Source: Eutypa lata | Lineage: Eukaryota; Ascomycota; Sordariomycetes; Xylariales; Diatrypaceae | Length of the DNA: 64,000 nucleotides | Assembly (NCBI GenBank): GCA_022661535.1 | Contig: JAKULF010000008.1 | Location: forward strand, 1,922,001 to 1,986,000 | Reading direction: 5' to 3' | In this document: positions 1 to 11,432 of the stretch, one piece after another | Layout: each line of letters opens with the position of its first letter | How positions within the stretch are numbered: position 1 is the stretch's first letter | Translations under genes and position numbers: made by a program | The notes under the pieces: model-generated | Told to the model about the DNA's origin: nothing | Databases searched by the model: none | Seen by the model: the letters and a program-made list of their open reading frames with translations, nothing else

Positions 1-504
1 GATATGGAGGAGATCAACATGAGCCGGCCCCCGTCTTCCAGGTATTTGTGGGCTTGCTGTGCCACGATGAACTGCGCTTTCACGTTGACGGCGAGGATCC
101 TGTCAATCTCCTCTTCCGCGACTTCCTCGAGCTTGCCGAAATGCTCGACGCCCGAGTTGCTCATGACAATGTCAATCCTCCCGAGCTCGGCCTTGGCCGT
201 CTGGAACAAGCGTGCGATCTCGCCGCCCCTCGAGACATCCGCCTGGACAGCGATAGCCTTCACGCCCGACTTCCGGACTCTCGCAGCTACCTCCTCGGCA
301 GCAGCTGCCGAAGAAACATAGTTTATCACGACGTCAGCACCGTGCGAGGCGAGCTTCTCTATGATTGCGGCGCCGATACCACGGCTCGAGCCCGTCACTC
401 TCAGGAGGTTAGCGGGGATTCGGGAGTGGGGGTAGAGGAGAATAAGTAGGCCATTTACCCAAAGCTACCTTCCCAGCTAATGTTTTCGGCGTCTCTGTAC
501 TCAT
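1..504 (-). CDS. Short-chain dehydrogenase/reductase, 5' part (THN-reductase-like)
   Basis: NAD(P)H-dependent oxidoreductase of the classical SDR fold, cut by the left edge of the window, so only about the first 147 residues are present. Translation starts at the ATG complementary to 502-504. Exon 1 is 459-504, a 61-bp intron spans 398-458, and exon 2 runs from 397 to the edge. Joining them restores VTGSSRGIG, the glycine-rich dinucleotide-binding motif. Further on are the acidic ADVS turn and then MSNSG where most SDRs have NNAG. The N-terminal half ends in LISSI, the beta-strand before the catalytic Tyr/Lys, which lie outside the window. The SNSG variant is known from fungal tri- and tetrahydroxynaphthalene reductases and versicolorin reductases, so a polyketide or quinone substrate is plausible. 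The substrate cannot be fixed from this half, and no other pathway gene is visible to the right. Confidence 0.9.
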
Positions 505-2176
505 GTTGACGTCACTTAGGTTTTCTATAGAAAAAGATGGAAGTTGACTACTCAGGCAGATACCTACCTAGGATCGTGAGACAAAACTACGTTGTTTGCC
601 CCTTTATAAGTTATTTCGTACTTCGAGACTATTGTACCGGATCTCGCCGGCGACTATGGGAAGATGTTGTATTAATCAGCTTCAACTTGTATTGCGGGAA
701 AGGTTTGTATCGGGAGAGCGCGAGCTCGACTTTAGTGACGTAAAGTCCAGTCCAGGCGGGCTTCCAATTGCCCACTTAGGGAAATATTAGTAAGATGGGA
801 AGGGGTATCGATGTTCGGGGAATGTAAGGTCGACTCCACCCGGGGCCCTCGGTCGAGCCGAAGACGCGAAGGCATGCTAAGTAAAAACAACCTCGTCCCA
901 TCCCACCTGATCGCTTGCAATATGGTTGGCTGGGAACCAACAAATCGTACACCTTTACAAAGAGTACCAGGTAGTAAACAATCCAATGCTCTACATGATA
1001 TCACAAGGTCAAGTCAACTACCGAAATCAGACTCGGCAGTTCTTTATCCCCAGTTAATATGGACCCTGCAGCTGGAAGAAACCAGGTTGGGCTGTTGTGC
1101 CTGTTTATTTTGAGTTACATTTAGACACTTGTGAAGATAACGACTTGCTAAGATAACACGCTGATCAGCGTGGTTATATTTTTGGCCAGAATCAAATAGT
1201 TGTTCCTTTCAAATCACTACAAGACGGTGGCTCCTTAGTACGAGGGTGGCTAGAAAGACAAATTGATGGGAGAATCGAGTGAGTGGTGAGATCTAATAAT
1301 TTAGTGGTATCGCCGTCAATAAGGGGAAGACAAAAGCCAGATCTGTACGTATGACAGTCCCATGATGAGAACTGCATCGCAACTTGTTTACTATATTACT
1401 ATCTGGTGCTACGAGGTTTATGCCTTGCTTCAGACGGGAGTGAAATGAAACGTAGTTTGTTATGTAGCAGTTGTCACTTACCACTGGATGAATATTTGTC
1501 AGGTATCTCACTAGCAACTGTTTCTTGACCTTATCCTCGCTATACGTTCAACCTACTTCGCAAAGGCGAAATAAAACGATTTGAGGGCTTACATAAAACC
1601 AAGATATATACTTCTCTCAAGTTGGAAGTATATACGAGATGTCATTATACACCTAGCTCGCTGGACATGAGCCTCTGGATCAGTCATACAGTACAGGTAT
1701 AGTCTGGTCACTAAAGGATCTAGGACTATAACTCTATATGTCAATGTGAGTTAAGTCTACGTATAGTAGTAGAGTAGTCTCCTTTTCCCGACCACTATAT
1801 GTATGAGATAGCAAGTTGTCAAAAGGCAGGCTGAAACCATATCTTGTAATGTACAAGCCATGACGTCTTTTCGAACTACAATGTACGGCAATCAGCATCT
1901 ATTGATCCGTATGACTTGGGCTGCCTGGCTATGGGGTTTGTGGCTTTCAGCTGACATAGAGAATCATAAATACTTACGTATTATGCAGTCCCTTGCTGAC
2001 TTTACGTTGAAGTGTCCCAGCCTAGGACTAAGTGAGAGGACAGACCCGAGCTCTATAAAGAACGTGGACCTAAACCTTGAAGAGTTATTGCAGATATAAT
2101 CACCTGCAATTGACAAGACACAAAACATACATGCGCCTACTCTAGCTCTGTTGCCTATATTTAACATTTGATCAAT
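505..2176. other. Intergenic spacer, divergent promoters
   Basis: About 1.7 kb between the divergent reductase and GH25 genes. It presumably holds both promoters. I see no conserved coding exon on either strand; the open frames here are short and have no recognisable composition. A perfect inverted repeat with 10-bp arms lies at 1605-1634. The region around 1600-1850 is AT-rich. Confidence 0.6.
1605..1634. repeat. Perfect 10-bp inverted repeat (hairpin)
   Basis: The left arm TATATACTTC at 1605-1614 and the right arm GAAGTATATA at 1625-1634 are exact reverse complements, separated by a 10-nt loop. It lies in the spacer between two divergent genes. No transposon or gene end is attached to it, and the arms are AT-rich, so it may be chance. 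Confidence 0.5.
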
Positions 2177-3455
2177 ATGAAGCTGGTTAATCTGTTCTCG
2201 TTAGTAGTGACAGCGACTCTCGGTTTAACGAAAAAATGCGAGACACCGGTAAGCTCCTATTAGTCTGTCATATTCTATTAGAGGTCTACTCACTAGTGAA
2301 GTCTGGATCTGGTGCCTGTCAATCTACAGGCTCCTGTGAAACCTTCTCAGTTCCAGGCTATTGCTCAGGAGGCACAGACAATCAGTGCTGCGTCTTAGAG
2401 AATTGCAAAACACCAAACGGTAGTGGGACGTAAGTCGTTGTATCTACCCCCTCATTTCTTTTGTTCCATATCCAACTTCTGTCAAGATCAGTAGCAACTG
2501 AGCCCTACGAGACAATTTGGTATCAGAACAACAAATCTTTGGCATTCCAGTTCAGTCACTAAACACTCCACAACGGATAATAGCTAACCCAGAGAGTTTC
2601 GTTGCAAACCAACCTCCAAAAGTTGCTCCGGAGGCACTTTTTACTCAGGCTACTGTCCAGGAGATAGCTCGATCCGTTGCTGCATATCCGGTACCGGCGG
2701 GAAAGGAATCGCGGCCTTTGATATCAGTGTCTCAGAGAGTTCTTCGTTCTGGAGCTGTGCAAAGGACAATGCTAAGAAGGTCGCCATTCGAGGATACCAG
2801 CAGGCTTGTGGCAGTGGCGGCGGGGTGGACACTGCCTTGCTAGGGAGCTACAAGGCGGCAAAGAGTGCTGGTTTCACTAACATCGATGTCTATTTCTTCC
2901 ACTGTATGCTGCCGCTAACTGGGCCGAGCAAGATCTTGCGAAACCGACTGACAGCATTGGCAGGTACTGGCACGCAGACTACTGGTGTCGCTTGTAAGTC
3001 GCCTAAGAAACAGGTAACGGAGTTGGAGGACTACCTTTCGAAGCATGAGATAAAGGCTGGGATGCTCTGGCTCGACATTGAACCCACGAGCGGCGAGTGT
3101 AACAGCTGGAACCTCGGGGCTTCCGCGAACAAGGCGCTTGCTAAGGAGTATGTCTCGATCATCAAGTCAAGCTCCCACAAATGGGGGGTTTATGCCAACG
3201 GAAACCAGTGGAGTGGCATGTTCGGTAGCAGGTCCGTTGACATAGCGAGCGACCTGCCGCTGTGGGCTGTCCAGTTTGATCGCACGCCAGGCGTGAACAC
3301 CGTGGATACTTTCATGGGCAGGTGGACAAAGGCGTATGCGAAACAGTATTGGCTTCGTAAGTAGCACCACGATACGTAAGATTGTCTCTGGCTAATCTTT
3401 ACTAGATACCAAACTCTGTGGTGGTGATGTTGATCTCGACTCCTTCAAAGGCTGA
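2177..3455 (+). CDS. Secreted GH25 lysozyme-like protein with two Cys-rich modules
   Basis: Predicted secreted muramidase-like hydrolase of glycoside hydrolase family 25, of the type also found in Entamoeba, nematodes and fungi. Four exons join in phase: 2177-2248, 2302-2429, 2593-3356 and 3406-3455, giving 337 residues. Residues 1-17 form a signal peptide. Two Cys-rich modules follow at about 21-56 and 61-98, each with a GYCxG...CC signature. The catalytic domain runs from about 106 to the end. It begins AAFDIS, continues with IRGYQ, and carries the DxE motif LWLDIEP (Asp228, Glu230) that marks GH25 active sites; the stretch GVYANGNQW and the end CGGDVDLDSF also fit. The middle intron of 163 bp is the least certain, because its acceptor at 2592 was chosen to keep frame and Cys spacing. 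Family knowledge suggests action on bacterial peptidoglycan outside the cell, but the true substrate of the fungal proteins is inference. Confidence 0.86.
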
Positions 3456-4563
3456 ATGCAGAGTTCTCAAGTGGTCTTAGGAGACTAAATTTAGGGTATT
3501 ATAAGCCAACTTGTAGTATTCAGATAGCTTCTATGTGAACTACTAGTTGTTGGGCAGTCATGATAAATATTTCATTGCAAAAAATGCACCCCAAACGAGA
3601 AGTAGTAGCGAGGTCGAGGCATGTGAAAGCGAGCCCATGAATTGAGCCCTTTTTGGGGAGGTGATCCTCCTAAGCTGTCAATAGACATTCGACGCCATTG
3701 CCTGATAAATTTGAAGCATCTGCTATTGTATAGCTGGTAAATATTCCTTATAGCCACTTGCCTCGCTTCTCGAACCCATTCACCATGACTTATCTCTTCT
3801 TCTACATTAACAAACTTCTGTCACCTTCAAGTGAATGTTGAGCGCGAGTGATAGGTAGTACCTACGAGGTTGTCCTATCAGCCTATGTGGCTGGCTGGGT
3901 AACTGTGGATGTGGCTGATCCCCTAGTTTCTGTCTGTACGTAGATTCATATGTATTCATATGTATTTAGACAGTTAATATGCACCAAGTAGTAGCCGAAT
4001 TTGCCGACACGGAACGATGTATGTAGAGGCTAGGTACCTAACTGTCGAAATTGATAGGTGATAGGCAATTAGCTATCAGGCCATGTACGAAGTAAAAGGC
4101 GGGATGCCTCAAGTGGCGTATTCTGCACCTCCAAGAACGGCGAAGCACATGTCTATTGACAAAGAAATAGTGGGTCAAACATGTGGCTCAGCTTTCCCCT
4201 CGATGCCATGCCATGTCAGGGAAGTCAGGAAAGTCAAGTCAGGGTCCATTTCATCACTCCAGACGTCCATTTCTTCTAATCCAGAAAATCCCCCCCAAAA
4301 ACCCACTCTTGGTCATTGCCGGTAGTTAATAGGTATCAGGTAAGTAGCACTCCAGCGAATCACACCACACCTTTCTTTCATTCATAGAACCTTCCTTCAT
4401 AATCTTTTATAAAGACGAACCTGCTGACGACAGATCTGTCGCTTTTAGATATACTATCGCATTAACTTTTCCCTTCTATCTTTCGATACATCACTCCGTT
4501 GTCTTGCACAAGTGGTAGGTAGAAAAACGAGTGATCGTGGCCCCTCAAGAACCCTCCTCAGCA
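3456..4563. other. Intergenic spacer
   Basis: About 1.1 kb between two genes on the same strand. It should contain the 3' end of the GH25 transcript and the promoter of the WW-domain gene. I see no exon-like reading frame. Palindromic TAGGTACCTA occurs near 4031, and a nearly identical ATTCATATGTATT(C/T) sequence is repeated side by side at about 3944-3967. Confidence 0.55.
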
Positions 4564-6089
4564 ATGGCTGGCCCCGCCTCGCCGAACGAAGGCCCCACGT
4601 TCGCACCACCCCATCTCCCTTCAGGATGGATAGCACAGTGGGATGGTAACAGCAAAAAATACTATTTTGTTCAGCTATCTACTGGTATATCGCAGTGGGA
4701 GACTCCGACGCAAGCTGCCCCCGGAGGCACCCCAGCCCAAGGAGCCGAGCATCCGTACGGCGTACCCGGCCAGCAAGAACTCATCACGCACCCCGATGGC
4801 ACCCAAACCGTCAAGCATCCCGATGGTCGCATGGAACCAATCCTACCCGAGGATGCCAGCAGAGCAGTGAACGGTCAAACCGGTGAAAGAGGCTTTGGAG
4901 TAAGTCGAGTACTTGATTGCAAACGCATTCGAAAGCAGGCTACAATGTGCAGGATTGCGAAGCTGACAGTTTAACTTAGAGCTTTGCCTCTAATGCTTTG
5001 CTCAACCAAATTTCAGGAAACCATAGCAAACCTCAAAGCGGGTCGCACGGCAGCAGTCATGGATCAGGAGGCCTTGGAGGCCTGGCGAATCAGTTGATAG
5101 GTGGCCTCGGAGGAGGTAGCCATGGTGGTAGTCACGGTAGCTCATCTGGAGGGCACAATTCCGGAAATCCTGGGAAGCTAGTTGGCCAACTAGCCTCAAA
5201 CCTCTTCTCCTCGGGTCACAACAAACCAGAGCAGCAATCTCAGAACTACAATAGTGGGCAGGCACATCCACCTCAACATTCAGGGGGCCTGGGTGGTCAG
5301 GTGATGGGAGGTGTCGCAAACATGTTCGGCGGCCATCATGGTAACAAACCGGTAAGTGCCTTCACGTAAATGAAAATCAGAATATAGCTGTTGACTTGTA
5401 TCCAAGAACCAGAATTACGGGTATACGAACGCGGGCCAGACCAGTGGCTACAGTGGGCAAGCTCCTCCGACATCATACCAACCGCCAAATGCGTCGACAG
5501 CCGCGTACACCTCCCCTCCTCCGAATCAACATAACACACCCCCGTACAATCACCCAACGAGCCAGCACGGAACACCGTCGTTTCCTCCGCCTCCGGGCCA
5601 ACAAGCACCGCCGTCATATCCCCCTCCCCCCACCCACCCAGGTGGACTTCAGGATCATTATAACAGCACACCCTCCGGGCAACAGCTTCCGGTCTCTCAG
5701 TATGGTTCTATTCCACCGCCTCCTTCAGGACACCCTCCAGGTTACGGCCATAGCCCCGTTCCACAGGGACATTATAGTATGTGATATATGCTGAAACCCT
5801 ATTTCCAAATGCCTTTCTTACATGAAGCTAACACGAGTTAGCACCACAACAACAATACGGCGCACAACCATCACACCAGCCGGCATATGGTGCTCAGCAG
5901 CAGTATCCGCCGCCACCCTCGACATACAGTCCGTCGTATGGAAATGTACCACCGCCGCCAGGAGGACAACAGGCCTATCCTGGTCCGCCTCCGTACGGCG
6001 GCGCCGGTCCTCCGATTCCATCCGGAACACACCCACTTCACAGCCAACAGGGCGGTCACCAAGGAGGAGGATATCCTGGCAACTGGTAG
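4564..6089 (+). CDS. WW-domain protein with Gly/His- and Pro-rich tail (Wwm1-like)
   Basis: Adaptor-type protein of 441 residues from four exons: 4564-4899, 4980-5351, 5407-5776 and 5842-6089. The ATG at 4564 is the first in the open frame. A single WW domain sits at about residues 18-51, with signature tryptophans at 22 and 45 (GWIAQWD and SQWETP) and the aromatic pair YYF between them. A conserved-looking block with ITHPDGTQTVKHPDG follows. Residues 113-236 are rich in Gly, Ser, His and Asn, and the rest is low-complexity Pro/Tyr/Gln, with many PPPP and SYP motifs. WW domains bind Pro-rich peptides; here the tail itself could be an internal ligand. The N-terminal layout resembles yeast Wwm1, linked to metacaspase, but that assignment is inference. 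Exon 3 could start 6 bp later at a second AG without changing the frame. Confidence 0.88.
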
Positions 6090-6406
6090 ACGTTAGACAA
6101 CTAGAGTAATGTTTTCTCTGGTGTGGTAGTTTCTACTATGTTCTAGTAGATACGGAGTTTATTGCGCTCGTTTTGCATCAATTCATTTTCATCACAAAAA
6201 GGCGGTAGCATGGAATGTTATGGTGGTAGTCAGACAATATCTCGTGGGGACGAGTAGAGAGCCGAGACGAGATACGAATACTCGGGTATTATGTTAGAGC
6301 CTTATTGTTTATGCTGTTTATGAATTACGATGGGCGGGACATGTTGGTTTCTTTGTTTTGTTTTAGAAAGGCAGCATAGTTGATACCAGATGGAAGCGCT
6401 GCTACT
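6090..6406. other. Convergent 3' spacer
   Basis: The 317 bp between two converging stop codons must hold both 3' UTRs and polyadenylation sites. No gene is seen here. Confidence 0.6.
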
Positions 6407-7189
6407 TCATTGATTCTTCTTTTGACTCGGTTCGGTAGCGACATTGCGAATCCATAATGAAACCTGATGTGCTATGAACCAAGATACAATGGCAACTACA
6501 ACAATGTAGCCTACCGTTGGTACAAGTGATTGCGGTAGGACATTGAAAATGAAGGGATCCAAGATGATATCCACATAGACCGGTGGGACATTGCTCATTA
6601 AGGTCTTGTTTGTAGTGTAGTAATCTGCTGCTGCGAGTATTCGAAAGAAGAGCACTGACGATTCTCTCTCTGACCTCACATCAATACGAAAGGCCTCTTG
6701 GAGTTGGCTGTCGACTTGATAGTTATTTACCCCTGAGTGGCGGGAAAAAGAGTACTCCGATAATTCCGAAATTAAGTCGGGGGTCTCAAAGACAGTTGGC
6801 AGCTCATATGTATCAAGCTTGAAGGTTGTCGGTTGCTATAAAAAGGTGAGCGTCCATTGCTGTTGTACAATCTCCTCCTTTTAAGTTCTTCTACTTACCG
6901 TAGCCGCCCAGCATACCCTCACTTCATATCGCTGGCCTTCAACGAGGTTATCGAGAACAAGCCAGGTCGGTTTGCCCTGCGGATATGAGCTGCTAGGGAA
7001 TTGGGCTTCCAGATGTGTCCGTATCTGCCCACTACCAGGGGTAAGAGTGTGGACTTGTAGGTCCTCCAGTGAGGGATGGGCTGAAGGTATATTGACCGTT
7101 GGTGGACCCAGAAAGATGGTTTTCTCGGTATTTGCATTTACCGGACATGCAAATAAAAGCGTGAGGGTGAGGGTGGGAAAGCCAAGCAT
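6407..7189 (-). CDS. Single-pass ER-type membrane protein, possibly Pga1 (GPI mannosyltransferase II subunit)
   Basis: Protein of 239 residues from two exons, 6899-7189 and 6407-6835, with a 63-bp intron at 6836-6898. An N-terminal signal peptide (LTLTLLFACPV, cleavage near residue 19) is followed by a lumenal region of about 170 residues. That region contains the block QRYEVRVCWAATQPT, which spans the splice junction and so supports it. A transmembrane helix lies near residues 200-222 (VGYIVVVAIVSWFIA), and the tail is short and basic. This plan, and several blocks as I remember them, fit the fungal Pga1 family, which assists addition of the second mannose to GPI anchors in the ER. That identification is from memory and is moderate only. 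The gene model itself is solid. Confidence 0.75.
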
Positions 7190-7913
7190 TATGAATCGTT
7201 CTATTCCAGTCCAGTTCGATTCTGATCAAATTGTGATGTACCCGTAGAATCAAAGTCGAAATTTCATTTCTTTAATGAACGAGCATTGGTACTTTATTAA
7301 TAATGAATTTCCCGGCGTAGACTCATGTCCTTTGCCAGCCCGGTGGCAGCTCTGCCCTGCCCAATAGCTCTAGGTACCTAGCTGGTGCAGTGACCAGTCT
7401 GAATCCGGATGAAGCGGGTTATCCCCCTTGAACTGGCCCGTGCTTATCGTTCGTTACCAATTAGGCAACCTCATATCAAACAAATCCAAGGTATCGCGCT
7501 CGTCCAGGTACTTGATTAACAATACTAATATTCGTATGGTCGCAGGTAACTAGTTATCATTATCATACATACATACATAGGTACCTAGCAAAATTAATGT
7601 CTAACCCCACTAACTATGTACAATAGCCAATCTGCCAATCTGCCAGCACCACCAGACTGCAGCTAGTGTAGGTATCCTTGTATCCCCTTGTTGCTGTTCA
7701 TCCCCCTCGACGCCTTCAAATCAACACAAGAAGATCTTTTTGATTTTCAATCACATACGATACCTTCAATCTCCTTTCATATTCCACTCCCCCAACCCCA
7801 AAAATACCCAAACACATACAGAGAGGTTCATTTATTGACCTCCCTAGTACTGTTCAGTTCTGCTGTTCGTCCTTGTTAATTCTTCAAACTTTCTTGCATT
7901 GTAATTCTTGAAG
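7190..7913. other. Divergent promoter region, membrane protein / alpha-tubulin
   Basis: The 724 bp between two divergent start codons. The stretch 7690-7900 is pyrimidine-rich on the + strand, with long runs of C and T before the tubulin ATG, as is common in leaders of strongly expressed fungal genes. Palindromic GGTACC words and a (TACA) run occur near 7563-7585. No reading frame here looks coding. Confidence 0.6.
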
Positions 7914-9771
7914 ATGCGCGAGATCATCAGCATCAACGGTACGTCTGTTTCTTTTCACCCGCGTTTTCCTTCACCGCATCATCTAATCGCCACGATGCAA
8001 ACCACCCCAGTCCACCACAACCACCATTACTCTACTCAACTTTGATGCTAATATTCTTCGTTTCTCTAGTCGGCCAAGCTGGTTGCCAAATTGCCAACGC
8101 CTGCTGGGAGGTAAGTTCAAGATCCGGACAATATGTTGCCATGCATGGATGGGCTCCGCTTGATAACTTACACCCATGAACCCACCCATGTTTTGATGTC
8201 AACTGGTCGCGAGGAACTCACTCCATTTGGAGATGAGGCTAACAAAATCATTTAATATAGCTTTACTGCCTCGAGCACGGCATCAAGGTTTGTCTCTTCT
8301 GAAAGCTTCCCTTTTATCAGTCGCATGCTAATATGTAAATAGCCCGATGGATACCTGACCGACGAGCGCAAGGCCGCTGATCCCGACCAAGGCTTCAGCA
8401 CTTTCTTCTCCGAGACCGGTATGTAATCTCGAATCCTACTCTGAAGTCAAAACAACAAGATCTAACGTGCCTTACTCTCACTAGGCCAGGGCAAATATGT
8501 TCCCCGTACCATCTATGTTGACCTCGAACCCAATGTCATTGACGAGGTCCGCACTGGTATCTACCGCAACCTCTTCCACCCCGAGCAGATGATCAGTGGC
8601 AAGGAGGATGCTTCCAACAACTATGCACGAGGTCATTACACCGTGGGCAAGGAACTCATCGACTCGGTTCTGGACAAGATCCGCCGTGTCGCCGATAGCT
8701 GTGCTGGTCTCCAAGGTTTCTTGGTTTTCCACTCCTTCGGTGGTGGTACTGGTTCTGGCTTCGGTGCTCTGTTGATGGAGCGTCTTTCTGTCGATTATGG
8801 CAAGAAGAGCAAGTTGGAGTTCGTCGTCTACCCTGCGCCACAGACCGCTACCTCGGTTGTCGAGCCCTACAACTCGATCCTTACCACCCACACCACCCTC
8901 GAGCACTCCGACTGCTCCTTCATGGTGGACAATGAGGCCATCTACGACATCTGCCGCCGAAGCCTCGGTCTTGAGCGCCCCAACTACGAGAACTTGAACC
9001 GCCTAATTGCCCAGGGTATGTCTTGCTTGGATTTATATATAGCTCGTGTGACTAACATATTCTAGTTGTGTCGTCTATCACCGCCTCGCTCCGATTCGAC
9101 GGCTCTCTGAACGTCGATCTGAACGAGTTCCAGACCAATCTGGTCCCTTACCCTCGTATTCACTTCCCTCTCGTTGCCTACTCGCCCATTATCTCCGCCG
9201 CCAAGGCCGCCCACGAGGCGAATACGGTTCAGGAAATCACCATGTCCTGCTTTGAGCCCCACAACCAGATGGTCAAGTGCGATCCCCGCAATGGAAAGTA
9301 CATGGCTACCTGCCTGCTGTACCGTGGTGATGTTGTCCCGAAGGATGCTCACGGTGCCGTTGCCATGCTCAAGACCAAGAGAACTATCCAGTTCGTCGAT
9401 TGGTGCCCGACTGGCTTCAAGCTTGGTATCTGCTTCCAGCCTCCTGAGCTGGTTCCTAACGGTGATCTGGCCAAGGTCAACCGTGCTGTGTATGTATCCC
9501 GCTCCCTTTCTTACTGGTTCGTTGATACTAATAACTCTTCAGCTGCATGCTTTCCAACACAACCGCCATCGCCGAGGCCTGGTCCGCCCTGTCGCACAAA
9601 TTCGACCTCATGTACTCGAAGCGTGCTTTCGTGCACTGGTATGTTGGTGAGGGTATGGAGGAAGGTGAATTCTCCGAGGCCCGTGAGGACCTGGCTGCCC
9701 TGGAGCGCGACTACGAGGAGGTTGCTACCGACTCTCTGGACGCTGAGGGAGACGTTGAGGCGGAGTATTAA
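7914..9771 (+). CDS. tubA: Alpha-tubulin
   Basis: Microtubule subunit of 450 residues, the normal family length. Seven exons join in phase: 7914-7938, 8070-8110, 8261-8287, 8343-8418, 8485-9015, 9066-9489 and 9543-9771. The protein begins [19 protein letters not shown] and carries the GTP-binding tubulin signature GGGTGSG at residues 142-148. It ends EGDVEAEY with a C-terminal tyrosine, so a tyrosination-type tail is present. The sequence at the Lys40 acetylation site of animal alpha-tubulin reads ERK here (residues 39-41), which is usual fungal divergence. Four introns fall in the first 172 bases of coding sequence, including a 27-nt exon; introns crowded at the 5' end are typical of fungal tubulins. 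Some ascomycetes have two alpha-tubulin genes, and I cannot tell which paralogue this is. Confidence 0.98.
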
Positions 9772-11414
9772 AAGAATGTTACAGTCTAGGGGTCTGTCTC
9801 TGTATGCGAGCTTGTTGTCGCATACCTCTAATTCTTACCTTAGAGTTCGGCCTCCTACCGAGATGTTCTATTTAGTCAGGAGGGGGTTTGTTGTTTATGC
9901 TTAGGTTAAGAAGGCCTTGATTCCCATTTGTGAGGCTTAGTAGTAAAGCCCGACTAAAGAGTCCTGCTAATTCAATAGCCAGAGCTAAGGCCCAGCTGGG
10001 GAATTAGTATTATACACTTTGTAAATCCGTTTTATTACCTTCTAATGTATGAATTCGTCTGGACAGCAAGAATCCTATTTTGCAGCCAATCATAGTGACC
10101 CCAGACGATGTGCCATAGGATTGCAGCACTAACTGTCCAATGGGTGTTTTATCCTAATCCCTTCTCCAAGTGCAGCCACTGCGCATCCTGCATCTGAGCA
10201 TCTGACAGGATGCTGGGCAACCCTGCATGCATATCGAATCCTCTCGACGCCTTTCCCGCGCATGGCGACCCAATGATGGCATCCCTAGGCGTGCCCGCCA
10301 CTCCCCAACGACATGTCGCTTGAAGACGTTTCGCCGATTACATAGCTGCCATTGGGCATTGCAACCGTGACGATCTGATTGCTCACGAAAAACTTGTGGA
10401 TAAATTAAAAGAATGCCACCGTAGCTACCTACCTACCCACCAGTCCACTTACCAAACGGGTATGAAATAGATAAAATAAATAAATGTATTTCATTATGTC
10501 AGTGGATAAAGGCCTCGTCATGGATATGATGAAAAATACCTTATTCGTACATGGCTCACCCCTAAACAACTATGATGATTTCCAAGGTTGGCTACAATTC
10601 TCGATAATTAGCTGCTTTTAGGTAATAACTACATGTCTAGGGGGTTTGTTTTCATAGCTACAGACTGCAGTCTTCGTGTCTTATAGAGCATTTAGATTTG
10701 CCAGTCTGGAGAGCTGGTATAGTATTATCAGAATGATCGAGGTAGTAAGTAGCTGGTGTCTAACTCCTAAGCTGAGAGACAATGGATCTTAACCATAACT
10801 TTTTTTACTTAAATCTTCTTATTCACATCCACTGGATCTCTCAGATTTGCAGTGCTTCATGGTCAGGTCGACGTCTCCCGTCCAGGTCAGGCCTATCTCT
10901 TAAGCTGATCAGAGCACATCGTTCTAGAACTTGTAGTGGATGCTGAGCCCTCTCTCGTCTGTCATCTTACAGCGTATATGGCTACCGAGAGTAGTAGAGT
11001 GTCCCTCCAATATTAAGACAAGCCCCAAAGATGTCTAGCAACGCCAAGGCCAAAGTTCGTCTTTGTTCACCTGGTGGTAACCAGCTTCCTCTATCCACAG
11101 AAATGTCCATTTGGAATCTATCATTATGGTTATATATATATATACTGACGGTACTCCATCAGTTTATCCATCCGCCCATTGGTAGTATACGTCATTCCAC
11201 ATTAAGTTAAGAGAGTCTTGAATGAATCAACACAGCAACAAAGCCTTTCTTTCAATCACCTCAAGATCCCTAAGGAGGAGAAACACCAATGATGCCAGCG
11301 TGAAAGTTAACTAAAGCCTCCCGTATCGGTCTGTAACCGGTGCCCCCCCAGCTCTAGCTAGATCAGCGAGATGCGTCACGGCCCGCAACTGCCATCGTCG
11401 CCGCCGCCTGCCGG

Positions 11415-11432
11415 GCATGCATGCATGCATGC
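11415..11432. repeat. (GCAT)n microsatellite, 18-bp palindrome
   Basis: Four and a half copies of GCAT in a row, which is also a perfect palindrome. It lies in the gene-poor spacer downstream of alpha-tubulin. Confidence 0.8.

Noticed and set aside
1860..2099. 79-codon frame upstream of the GH25 gene
   Set aside because: No signal or domain and AT-rich composition like the surrounding spacer.
8481..8906. 141-codon minus-strand frame over alpha-tubulin
   Set aside because: Same cause: antisense of a codon-biased conserved gene.
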